Below are positions 1 through 5,714 of a stretch of DNA of 9,369 bases, piece after piece. The first letter of the stretch is position 1; the number at the start of each line of letters is the position of its first letter. Source of the DNA: JBBROH01 sp038229595 (GTDB taxonomy: Bacteria > Chloroflexota > Chloroflexia > QHBQ01); NCBI GenBank assembly GCA_038229595.1, contig JBBROH010000161.1, forward strand, positions 1 to 9,369. Reading direction: 5' to 3'. A program made the translations under genes and the position numbers. The notes beneath the pieces are model-generated. The model did not search any database, was not told where the DNA came from, and saw only the letters and a program-made list of their open reading frames with translations.

Positions 1-983
1 ACGCCGAGGCCAAGCGCGCCTGCCAGCCAGAGCGCACGCTTGCGAGCGGGGTGCTGCTCAAGCAAGGTGGTGTAGGGGCTACTCTTAACCGTCATCTGGC
101 CGAAGTCGCCCTCCACCCGGCCTACACTGTCTACTCCCGCGAACAGGTTGTCTACCCCATCATCAGGCCGGTCAGTCTGCTGCATCTTAAACATAATGCC
201 GCCCGCCTTCATCAGCCAGTCGTTGAGGCTAGGGCTGAAGTGTTCACCGATCTCTACCAGTTTCGACATCCCGCCCACGCTGAGGTCGCGCCGGGGGTTC
301 TCGGCGGCGAACACGATGCTGTCCGCTACCAACTGTGCTGGGTAGACAGGCGGGATCGGCTGCGGCTTGACCCCGGTCTTGCTGCGCGCATGGTTGAAGA
401 AGGGGGTGTTGATCGAGGCAGGCTTGATTACGGTGATCGTGATCCCCTTCTGTGCCTGCTCAAGCTCCATGCGAATGCCCTCACTGAAGCCAATCACCCC
501 ACGCTTAGCCGCACTGTAGGCTGCCTGCAAGGGGACGGAGCGTTCGCCCAGGCCAGAGGCGACGTTGATGATCGTCCCTTCACCCTGCTGCTCCATGTAT
601 GGCAGGATCGCCTTCGTGCCAAACATCACGCCCAGCAGGTTGACGCGGATCACCTGCTCAAGCTCGTTCGCCTCAAGCTGGTCAATCGTGCCGTAGATCG
701 CAACCGAGGCATCGTTTACCCAGGTGTCCACCCGCCCAAAGCGGTTGATTGCCTCCCTAGCCAACTGCTCCACCTGCGCCCAGTCGCTCACGTCGGTGAC
801 AACTACGTGCGCCCTGCTGCCCTCGCTCTCGATCAGGGCGGCTACCTCGCGTAGAGCGGCCTCGCTGCGCGAAGCTAGCACCACATTTGCCCCCAGCTTG
901 CCGAAGGTCAAGGCAGTGGCACGCCCAATTCCGCTTGATGCACCAGTGATCACCACTGTCTGCCCACTGATTGGTCTAGGCAT
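1..983 (-). CDS. Short-chain dehydrogenase/reductase (PRK07109-like), 3' end cut by window edge
   Basis: This is an NAD(P)-dependent classical SDR oxidoreductase with unknown substrate. The reading frame is open from the ATG at 983-981 to the left edge, giving about 327 residues, close to the roughly 334 I recall for PRK07109-type SDRs, so only a few residues are probably missing. The nucleotide-binding TGASSGIG lies at residues 13-20. The catalytic set is Asn115, Ser143, Tyr156 and Lys160 (YSAAK). The usual NNAG is replaced by NDAS at about 90-93. The C-terminal part resembles that subfamily, with INTPFFNHAR near 190, a QQTDRP...DNLF stretch, and a final basic then hydrophobic segment (ARKRALWLAGALGLG) that looks like the start of a membrane anchor. 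An AAGGAG ribosome site at 997-992 lies 8 nt before the ATG and fixes the start. The gene lies 96 bp after the DUF2231 gene on the same strand. SDR identity is very secure; the subfamily is from memory of its motifs. Confidence 0.93.
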   Translation of the reverse strand, partial: MPRPISGQTVVITGASSGIGRATALTFGKLGANVVLASRSEAALREVAALIESEGSRAHVVVTDVSDWAQVEQLAREAINRFGRVDTWVNDASVAIYGTIDQLEANELEQVIRVNLLGVMFGTKAILPYMEQQGEGTIINVASGLGERSVPLQAAYSAAKRGVIGFSEGIRMELEQAQKGITITVIKPASINTPFFNHARSKTGVKPQPIPPVYPAQLVADSIVFAAENPRRDLSVGGMSKLVEIGEHFSPSLNDWLMKAGGIMFKMQQTDRPDDGVDNLFAGVDSVGRVEGDFGQMTVKSSPYTTLLEQHPARKRALWLAGALGLG

Positions 984-1003
984 CTTCGTTTCTCCTTAGC
1001 AAA

Positions 1004-1027
1004 GGGGCAGGTCTGCCGACCCGCCCC
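1004..1027 (-). terminator. GC-rich hairpin between the DUF2231 and SDR genes
   Basis: A near-perfect inverted repeat can form a 10-bp stem with one A/C mismatch (1004-1013 with 1018-1027) and a 4-nt loop. On the minus strand it is followed by TTTG only, so it is a weak match to an intrinsic terminator. It lies 52 nt after the DUF2231 stop and only 6 nt before the SDR ribosome site. It could be a partial terminator, an mRNA processing or stability element, or a structure that influences translation of the SDR. The stem is seen in the sequence; its role is inferred. Confidence 0.45.
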
Positions 1028-1079
1028 AGGTTAGTTCTTGCCCTGTGCGCAGCCCCTCATCTCAAGAGGCAGTAGCCAG

Positions 1080-1589
1080 CTAGATGATCTCGCCCTCGGC
1101 GGCGTTGTGGCTGGCTGGTTCGTCGCTCAGCGAGCTTGGCGAGTCCAGGTGCGCCCCACGATCCACGCCCACCCCCAGGCGGTAGGATAGCTCACCACCC
1201 AGCCAGGCCGTGCTGAGCGACAGACCACCCGCTAGTAGGGCAATGGCGATAGCGGCTGCTCCTGGTTGGGTTGGCTTGCCACGCCGTAGCAGCCAGCTAG
1301 CCCCGAACAGGCCGATCACCGCAAAGTTGCCGAGGCCATGAATCATACCCACCGACTTCGCGCGTGTGCCGTCTGGGATGTGCAGCCAGTCATTACTGCC
1401 AAACGGTGCAGCTACCATGCCGCCAATCAGGCCGGAAACCAGCATCCAGTAGGAGACGGTTGCTAGCTCCTTCTTCTTCGTTGCCAGGTAGGCCATGTCG
1501 AAGATCAGCGAACTGGAAAAGAGGCCGAGGGGAAAAACGATCAGCATAGGGTGGATCGGGTGGCCGACGATCTTGGTTTTGCTCTCCAT
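1080..1589 (-). CDS. DUF2231 family integral membrane protein
   Basis: A 169-residue membrane protein of the DUF2231 family; its biochemical function is not established. The family signature GHPIHPMLIVFPLGL is at residues 9-23, and the conserved GGELSYRLGVGVD is near 130-143. Four hydrophobic segments are visible at roughly 15-34, 45-63, 82-101 and 109-130, followed by a hydrophilic acidic tail. The histidines of GHPIHP and of the MIHGLGN stretch (about 82-88) sit at membrane ends and are candidates for metal or heme contact, but that is inference. An AGGAG ribosome site 6-7 nt before the ATG (AAAGGAGTAGCAAATG on the minus strand) supports the start. It follows the Cys-rich copper-storage-type gene by only 15 bp, so the two are almost certainly co-transcribed. 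Confidence 0.9.
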   Translation of the reverse strand: MESKTKIVGHPIHPMLIVFPLGLFSSSLIFDMAYLATKKKELATVSYWMLVSGLIGGMVAAPFGSNDWLHIPDGTRAKSVGMIHGLGNFAVIGLFGASWLLRRGKPTQPGAAAIAIALLAGGLSLSTAWLGGELSYRLGVGVDRGAHLDSPSSLSDEPASHNAAEGEII

Positions 1590-1604
1590 TTGCTACTCCT
1601 TTGC

Positions 1605-1967
1605 TTAGTTCATCGCTGCCATCTCGTGGCAGGAGTCGGCACAGATACGGCACATCTCGGCGCAGGTCTGCATCCACTCGTCATCATCAGCCAGTTGCTC
1701 GCAACTCTCGGCGCAGGCGGTGCAGACAGCAGTACAGAGGTCACAGGCTTGTGGGTGGAAGCTGGAAGCCCGCGTCATGAAGTCGGCACTGAGCAGGCAG
1801 GCTTGCGCGCAATCGAGCAGCAAGCGGATGTGGGCTGGGTTGGCGTGCGAACCGCCCATCTCTAGGCAGTGGGCAACCGTCTCCAGGCAGATACGGTGAC
1901 AATCCTGACAGTTAGAGATACACTGTTGGATCAACATATCCTCGCTACTCATGCTGGCACTATCCAT
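1605..1967 (-). CDS. Cys-rich four-helix-bundle copper-storage-type protein (Csp/DUF326)
   Basis: A 120-residue protein with 16 cysteines, at 16, 20, 23, 27, 34, 53, 57, 75, 78, 82, 85, 89, 102, 106, 109 and 113. They fall mostly in CxxxCxxC and CxxCxxxC spacing along predicted helices, the pattern of the four-helix-bundle copper-binding (DUF326) family. Characterised members (Csp1, Csp3) bind many Cu(I) ions through cysteines lining the bundle core. There is no signal peptide, so it should be cytosolic and Csp3-like. Cytosolic members can hold excess Cu(I), and that is the likely role here. The start ATG at 1967-1965 has a strong AGGAGG at 1979-1974, 6 nt upstream. It is followed by the DUF2231 gene after 15 bp and preceded by glf, 70 bp upstream. 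Family assignment is strong; copper as the real metal is family-based. Confidence 0.92.
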   Translation of the reverse strand: MDSASMSSEDMLIQQCISNCQDCHRICLETVAHCLEMGGSHANPAHIRLLLDCAQACLLSADFMTRASSFHPQACDLCTAVCTACAESCEQLADDDEWMQTCAEMCRICADSCHEMAAMN

Positions 1968-2037
1968 CTTCGTCCTCCTCTGGTTGTCTTAAACCAGGTA
2001 GTCAGCATGGATCGTACCAGCAGGTGTGGCGGGTCGG

Positions 2038-3351
2038 CTAGTTCTGCATCCCGCTACCGTTGAGCGGACCAAGCGCACTGGCGTAGGGAACGGTGGCTTC
2101 CAACTCGCCTACCTTACCGTTGCCATTGCTGTGGCCGTTGCTATGCCCATTAGGGTGGCCGTTGCCACTGCTGATTGGCAGGCTGAGTGGTAGAGCAACG
2201 CTGCGGGCAGGTGTGGCTGGCACGGTTACTGGCTGGTCGAAGGTTGCGCTCTCCGCAAGCTGCTTGCCAGTTAGCTTGTTGTAGAGGGTGAGAGCCTGAG
2301 CGACAACCTGATCCATGTTGTAATACTTGTAGGTCGCCAACCGGCCAGCGAAGTGTACACCCACTGTGCTGTCAGCCAATACCTTGTACTGCTTGTACAA
2401 CTCGGCGTTCTCTGGGTTTGGCACGGGGTAGTAAGGGTCGCCCTCGGCCTGTGGGTATTCGTAGACGATGCTGGTCTTGCGGTGGATCTGCCCAGTCAGT
2501 TGCTTAAACTCTGTGATACGCGTGTAATCGTAGTCATTAGGGTAGTTGACCACTGGTGCATCCTGGTAGCGTTCGGTCTCATGTGTTTCGAAGCGGAACT
2601 CTAGCGAACGATAGGGTAGCTTGCCGTAGCGCAGGTCGAAGAACTCGTCCACCGGCCCAGTGTAGATGATCTCACGGTAGGGGAGCAGGCCATTCAGTTC
2701 GCGCCAATCAGTGTTGAGCATGATCTTGATGTTGGGGTGATCTAGCATCCGTTCGAACATCTTGCTATAGCCATGCAGCGGCATTGCCTGGTAGGTGTCG
2801 GTGAAGTAGCGGTCGTCGCGATTGGTGCGGGTCGGCACCCGACTGGTAACGCTAGCATCCAGTTCACTAGGGTCAACCCCCCACTGCTTACGGGTATAGT
2901 TGCGGAAGAACTTCTCGTAGAGTTCGCGCCCCACCCGATTGACTACCACATCCTCGGAGGTGCGAATCTCGCTGCGCGGTTCGGCGACGCTGGCAAGGAA
3001 ATCTTCTACCTGGAAGGAGGTGAGGTTGAGACCGTAGAGACCGTTGATCGTGTCTAGGTTAATCGGCATCGGCAGCAGTTGCCCGTCCACCATTACCTTG
3101 ACGCGGTGTTGGTATTGCCGCCAGGCGGTGAAGCGGGACAGGTAGTCGAACACATTCTTGGCGTTGGTGTGGAAGATGTGTGGCCCATACTTGTGGATCA
3201 GGATACCATCTTCATTGTAGTAATCGTAGGCGTTGCCGCCAATGTGGTTTCGTATGTCGCAGATTAGCACACGCTTGCCTGCGCCTCGTGCCAGCCGCTC
3301 GGCCAGCACGCTACCTGCAAAACCGGCCCCAACGATAAGGTAGTCGAACAT
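2038..3351 (-). CDS. glf: UDP-galactopyranose mutase
   Basis: This flavoenzyme interconverts UDP-galactopyranose and UDP-galactofuranose in the cytoplasm, supplying galactofuranose for surface glycans. From the ATG at 3351 it has 437 residues. The FAD-binding GAGFAG is at 8-13, and family blocks follow: GGNAYDYYNEDG (38-49), KYGPHIFHTN (54-63), NYTRKQWG (151-158) and FAGRLATYKYYNMD (334-347). Candidate active-site arginines are R175, R278 and R337. A longer frame begins at a TTG at 3357, but AGGAGG at 3366-3361 is only 3 nt from that TTG and 9 nt from the ATG, and known Glf proteins begin at MFDYLIVGAGFAG, so the ATG is chosen. Typical bacterial Glf is about 370-390 residues. Here about 60 extra residues follow the FAD domain, including an Asn-Gly-His repeat. 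The glycosyltransferase lies 86 bp upstream. Confidence 0.97.
   Translation of the reverse strand: MFDYLIVGAGFAGSVLAERLARGAGKRVLICDIRNHIGGNAYDYYNEDGILIHKYGPHIFHTNAKNVFDYLSRFTAWRQYQHRVKVMVDGQLLPMPINLDTINGLYGLNLTSFQVEDFLASVAEPRSEIRTSEDVVVNRVGRELYEKFFRNYTRKQWGVDPSELDASVTSRVPTRTNRDDRYFTDTYQAMPLHGYSKMFERMLDHPNIKIMLNTDWRELNGLLPYREIIYTGPVDEFFDLRYGKLPYRSLEFRFETHETERYQDAPVVNYPNDYDYTRITEFKQLTGQIHRKTSIVYEYPQAEGDPYYPVPNPENAELYKQYKVLADSTVGVHFAGRLATYKYYNMDQVVAQALTLYNKLTGKQLAESATFDQPVTVPATPARSVALPLSLPISSGNGHPNGHSNGHSNGNGKVGELEATVPYASALGPLNGSGMQN
2116..2166 (-). repeat. Asn-Gly-His/Ser tandem repeat in the Glf C-terminal tail
   Basis: Residues 396-412 of Glf form a degenerate repeat of 4-residue units (NGHP, NGHS, NGHS, NGNG). 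At DNA level the units are about 12 bp long but differ at codon third positions: Asn is AAC or AAT, Gly is GGC, GGG or GGT, and His is CAC or CAT. It lies in a low-complexity extension beyond the FAD domain that is not part of the catalytic core. It is probably a disordered, hydrophilic tail. Three closely spaced histidines could bind metal weakly, but nothing else supports that. Confidence 0.75.
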
Positions 3352-3360
3352 TGCCAATTT

Positions 3361-3366
3361 CCTCCT
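3361..3366 (-). promoter_or_regulatory. Ribosome binding site that decides the glf start
   Basis: AGGAGG on the minus strand lies 9 nt before the ATG at 3351 but only 3 nt before the in-frame TTG at 3357. The spacing favours the ATG, removing two residues from the longest possible frame. Confidence 0.85.
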
Positions 3367-3377
3367 GTTAGAATAAT

Positions 3378-3397
3378 GACAGTCTATTTTTACTGTC
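3378..3397 (-). repeat. Inverted repeat in the glycosyltransferase-glf gap
   Basis: GACAGT and ACTGTC form a perfect 6-bp inverted repeat separated by an A/T-rich 8-nt spacer, 27 nt before the glf ATG. It is too weak and lacks a poly-U run for an intrinsic terminator, so an operator half-site pair or a small mRNA hairpin are the alternatives. No clear -10/-35 pair stands out in this 86-bp gap. Confidence 0.4.
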
Positions 3398-3437
3398 TCG
3401 ATTCGTTTGTTCCACCTTTGCGGACTGCGATGTGCGC

Positions 3438-4604
3438 TTAGTGGCTGGTGGCCCCGACTGGGGCAGCATGACGGGTGAGGACGAGTGTGTTGATCAGGTC
3501 GCGCATCTCGGCCCAGGTACGCTCCCAGGATAGCTGGGCCAGGAAGGGGTCTACCTTGCTCAGGCGCACCGCCCGATCCTCCTGCAAGGCGCGCTCGATA
3601 GCAGCCACGAACTCGGCTACCGTCTCGGCTATCTGTACCAACCCGCCATCACCATAGGGCCGTATCACATCGCGGATCGGGGTGGAAATCACTGGCTTGC
3701 CTGCTGCCAGGTACTCTGGCGTTTTGGTTGGGCTGATGAAGCGGGTAGACTCGTTGCGGGCGAAAGGCAGCAGGGCTACGTCCCAGCCCGCGATGTAGGC
3801 GGGCAACTCTGTGTACTTCTTGCCACCGGGGTAGTGGACGTTCGGTAGATGCGGTAGGCTGGCCGGGTCGATCTTGACCACGGGGCCTAGCATCACCAAA
3901 TGCCACTCTGGGCGCGCCTCGGCTATCCCACGCACTAGCTCGATGTCGAACCGCTCGTCGATCACGCCAAAGAAGCCGAGACGCGGGTGCGGGATCGCCG
4001 CCTGATCTTCGGGGTCGGCCTGTGGCTGGCGGGCAGCGGCAAAGTGTGGCACATCCACGCTGCTGGGGAAGGGGTAGACGCGGGCAGCGCGATCCTTCTT
4101 CGCTTCGTAGATGCTGTAGCCACCAGTGAAAACCAGGTCTGCCTTCTTCAGCAGCTCAGCCTCGCGCTCTAGCAGCAGCGGCGGCGCACCGAGGAAGGCA
4201 GAGAGTTCGTCCATCGCGTCAAAGACAATAGCTAGTGGCTCAAGGTGGTCACTAAAGCCGAGAGCCATTGGCGTGTAGTACCAAAGGACAAACTGTGCAA
4301 TCCCCTGCTCGTGGATCAGCCCGTCCAGTAGACTGCGCTGGGCCGCTTCTGCCTCTTGCTGCCCAATGCCGTGTGGCAGGCGGGGGGTGGCAATGATCAG
4401 GCCACCCTCGCGCGGGCTGAGGTCGAGGCGGGCCGGGCCGTCCTCAAAAGTCGGCTCCTCTACAAAGAAAACTCGCCGCTCCCGCGCAAAGCGGCTGATC
4501 AAGTGTTGGGGCCGTTGATAGACAAAATCCCAGCGCAGGTGCGATAGACAAATCAGGTCGTAGGCTACTTCAGTTTGCTCAAGCTGACCGTGAACTGCTG
4601 TCAT
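3438..4604 (-). CDS. GT-B fold glycosyltransferase (TuaH-like, family 1/4 type)
   Basis: A 388-residue cytoplasmic glycosyltransferase that likely adds a sugar from a nucleotide-sugar donor to a surface polysaccharide or glycolipid. Visible signatures are the N-terminal LRWDFVYQRPQHL (23-35), shared by TuaH-like transferases. A VFDAMDEL block follows at 127-134. The C-terminal donor-binding half begins near HPRLGFFGVID (206-216). TPEYLAAGKPVIST (295-308), containing the conserved Glu297, is the usual nucleotide-sugar-contact region. No signal peptide or membrane segment is visible. A GAGAGG-like ribosome site lies 8-9 nt before the ATG at 4604. It is the first gene of the minus-strand run and glf follows after 86 bp, which suggests, without proving, a galactofuranose-containing product. 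Donor and acceptor cannot be read from sequence. The three-letter name TuaH is used only for likeness. Confidence 0.9.
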   Translation of the reverse strand: MTAVHGQLEQTEVAYDLICLSHLRWDFVYQRPQHLISRFARERRVFFVEEPTFEDGPARLDLSPREGGLIIATPRLPHGIGQQEAEAAQRSLLDGLIHEQGIAQFVLWYYTPMALGFSDHLEPLAIVFDAMDELSAFLGAPPLLLEREAELLKKADLVFTGGYSIYEAKKDRAARVYPFPSSVDVPHFAAARQPQADPEDQAAIPHPRLGFFGVIDERFDIELVRGIAEARPEWHLVMLGPVVKIDPASLPHLPNVHYPGGKKYTELPAYIAGWDVALLPFARNESTRFISPTKTPEYLAAGKPVISTPIRDVIRPYGDGGLVQIAETVAEFVAAIERALQEDRAVRLSKVDPFLAQLSWERTWAEMRDLINTLVLTRHAAPVGATSH

Positions 4605-4924
4605 TGCTGCTAACCTCTCTCAACGTGGTATGCCAACTACACTGGGCGGATGCCGCCGTAGTGGGTTGCCTGGGGCCAAAGAGTGAGCAGCCTGCTGCCG
4701 TCCACCCCCTTCCTCAGCCATAGTTCGGTGACCTATAGGTATGCCACAATAGACACATAAAAGATACATCCTGCTGAACAGGGTATTTGTCCCCATACTA
4801 AGCAGGCTGCGTGCCAGCATTGTGGACGGCGAAGCTAAATGGCTGCTGTATCGGAGATAGAGAAAAGTAGTCTCCAAGTGCCTGACCCCTCCCTGCTGGT
4901 TGTAGGGAGGGGCAGCGGTAAGGG
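4605..4924. other. Non-coding leader region upstream of the glycosyltransferase
   Basis: About 320 bp without a credible gene. A stretch at 4731-4800 is clearly richer in A/T than its surroundings and is where I would expect a minus-strand promoter. A perfect 10-bp palindrome ACCTATAGGT (4731-4740) overlaps a possible -10 there (TATAGG), but the matching -35 is poor. If transcription starts there, the glycosyltransferase mRNA has a leader of roughly 120 nt. That leader contains a small hairpin, GGCGG/CCGCC with a 3-nt loop at 4645-4657, flanked by ACTAC (4636-4640) and GTAGT (4658-4662). Promoter and operator roles are guesses. Confidence 0.35.
4886..4912 (-). terminator. GC-rich hairpin behind the alcohol dehydrogenase remnant
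   Basis: CCCCTCCCT (4886-4894) and AGGGAGGGG (4904-4912) are perfect 9-bp inverted repeats around a 9-nt loop. CTG (4882-4884) and CAG (4913-4915) can extend the stem past one bulged base. The hairpin lies about 13 nt after the natural stop of the alcohol dehydrogenase remnant on the minus strand, the position of a terminator. It has no U-run on either strand. It is best read as the surviving terminator of the lost gene, possibly now shielding the downstream glycosyltransferase genes from read-through. Confidence 0.5.
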
Positions 4925-5104
4925 TTAGTGGGCAGGCTCCAAAACCACTTTGACCCAGCCCGGCTAGCGAGTATCGAACGCCTTGTAGGCGGCGATTGCG
5001 TCGGTCAGTGGCTGATCCTCCGCCATCACTTCGGCGGGGTTGAAGCCACCGGTGCGTACCAGTTAAACCAGGCGCGGCAGGTAGTGGCGGAGTGCTGGGT
5101 GTAA
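4925..5104 (-). pseudogene. C-terminal remnant of a zinc-type (MDR) alcohol dehydrogenase
   Basis: Read on the minus strand in the frame ending with the TAA at 4927-4925, about 60 codons match the end of a medium-chain zinc-dependent alcohol dehydrogenase: HPALRHYLPRLV, a stop, LVRTGGFNPAEVM, then the characteristic PLTDAIAAYKAFDTR, a stop, PGWVKVVLEPAH and the natural end. The two in-frame stops are TAA at 5065-5063 and TAG at 4966-4964. Each could come from a single base change of a Glu or Gln codon. No cofactor or zinc-binding part is present upstream; the sequence there becomes the promoter of the rightward genes. The homology is recognised from the family's typical C-terminal wording, not from a search. 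A competing open frame over the same bases (5132-4620) starts at a TTG without a ribosome site and resembles nothing. Confidence 0.8.
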
Positions 5105-5163
5105 TGGGAGAGGCTGCTCTAACGCAACGCAAACGCAGGCGGTGGCCGCTGGCAAAGGGGGTG

Positions 5164-5172
5164 TGCTATAAT
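5164..5172 (+). promoter_or_regulatory. Extended -10 promoter for the DinB-cyclase unit
   Basis: TGCTATAAT contains a perfect TATAAT (5167-5172) preceded by TGn, the extended -10 form that tolerates a weak -35. At 17-18 bp spacing the -35 region is poor (TGGCCG, about three matches). Transcription would start near 5179, giving a leader of only about 20 nt before the ATG at 5200, just long enough for the ribosome site. Confidence 0.72.
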
Positions 5173-5186
5173 GCAGCAGAAAGCTG

Positions 5187-5193
5187 AGGAGGG
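5187..5193 (+). promoter_or_regulatory. Ribosome binding site of the DinB-family gene
   Basis: AGGAGGG lies 6 nt before the ATG at 5200, a strong match that fixes this start. Confidence 0.85.
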
Positions 5194-5199
5194 TTAGAG

Positions 5200-5694
5200 A
5201 TGATCAGCGAAGCTAACGAGACGGGACAGCGGGCCACCGCACTTGCTCACCTGACCGACACCCACGCCGCCTTCCACCGCCTGCTGGCCGAGATTGGGGC
5301 TGGAGACTGGGAGCGACCCATAAGCGGGTCGGCATGGAACGTGCGCGAACAGGTCTGCCATGTGGCGAACAATATGGCGTTTCTCTACCGCAACGAGTTG
5401 CTCCGCACGCTCAAGGGCAAGGATGCCTTCAAGCCACCGCCCTTCATCCTCAACTTCGCCAACGTGCTGATCACGCGTCGGGGAGCGAAGAAAAGTAAGG
5501 CCGAGGCTGCTGCTCTCTACGATGCGGGCCACGCGCAGTACCTCGCCGCCATCGATACTATCCGCGACGACCAGTGGCAGCGTGGGGCAAAGAACGTGCT
5601 GGGCGAGTACCGCACGGTGGCGACCTGCTTCGCCCACCTGGCCGAACACTTCGCCGACCATGAGGGTCAGATTCGCTCGGCCTTGTCGCACTAA
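5200..5694 (+). CDS. DinB-family (DinB_2 / YfiT-like) putative metal-dependent protein
   Basis: A 164-residue soluble protein of the DinB/YfiT four-helix-bundle superfamily, which includes metal-dependent thiol transferases and maleylpyruvate isomerase. The signatures are the WNVREQVCHV segment (46-55) giving His54, and the C-terminal HLAEHFADHEGQIR (146-159) giving His150 and His154. Together these are the expected three-histidine metal site. Length is normal for the family. An AGGAGGG ribosome site and a consensus extended -10 promoter lie just upstream, so this is the first gene of a rightward unit. The large cyclase/ATPase gene follows after 17 bp. Substrate is unknown; the family assignment rests on the two histidine motifs. 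Confidence 0.85.
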   Translation: MISEANETGQRATALAHLTDTHAAFHRLLAEIGAGDWERPISGSAWNVREQVCHVANNMAFLYRNELLRTLKGKDAFKPPPFILNFANVLITRRGAKKSKAEAAALYDAGHAQYLAAIDTIRDDQWQRGAKNVLGEYRTVATCFAHLAEHFADHEGQIRSALSH

Positions 5695-5700
5695 TCATCT

Positions 5701-5714
5701 GGGAGCCACTATTG
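5701..5714 (+). promoter_or_regulatory. Ribosome site and TTG start of the cyclase gene
   Basis: GGGAG (5701-5705) lies 6 nt before TTG at 5712. The TTG leads straight into ICPTCQ, the usual beginning of this zinc ribbon type, and no ATG precedes it in frame after the DinB-family stop. The start is therefore probably TTG, which may lower expression relative to the first gene. Confidence 0.75.

Noticed and set aside
51..854. Long plus-strand open frame of 267 codons at the left end
   Set aside because: It is antisense to the SDR gene, which has intact cofactor and catalytic motifs and a ribosome site; the plus-strand translation resembles no family.
1968..2037. Separate promoter for the Cys-rich protein gene in the 70-bp gap after glf
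   Set aside because: A TTTAAG -10-like hexamer exists on the minus strand but there is no acceptable -35 at 16-18 bp, so it is not supported.
3355..3357. TTG as the start of glf
   Set aside because: It is only 3 nt from AGGAGG; the ATG two codons later has correct spacing and matches the family N-terminus.
4686..4698. Inverted repeat AGCAG/CTGCT
   Set aside because: The arms are nearly adjacent, so no hairpin can form, and short repeats of this kind are expected by chance in GC-rich DNA.
4620..5132. Minus-strand open frame of 170 codons in the gap
   Set aside because: It starts with TTG without a ribosome site, its product is unlike any family, and a different frame of the same bases shows alcohol dehydrogenase homology.
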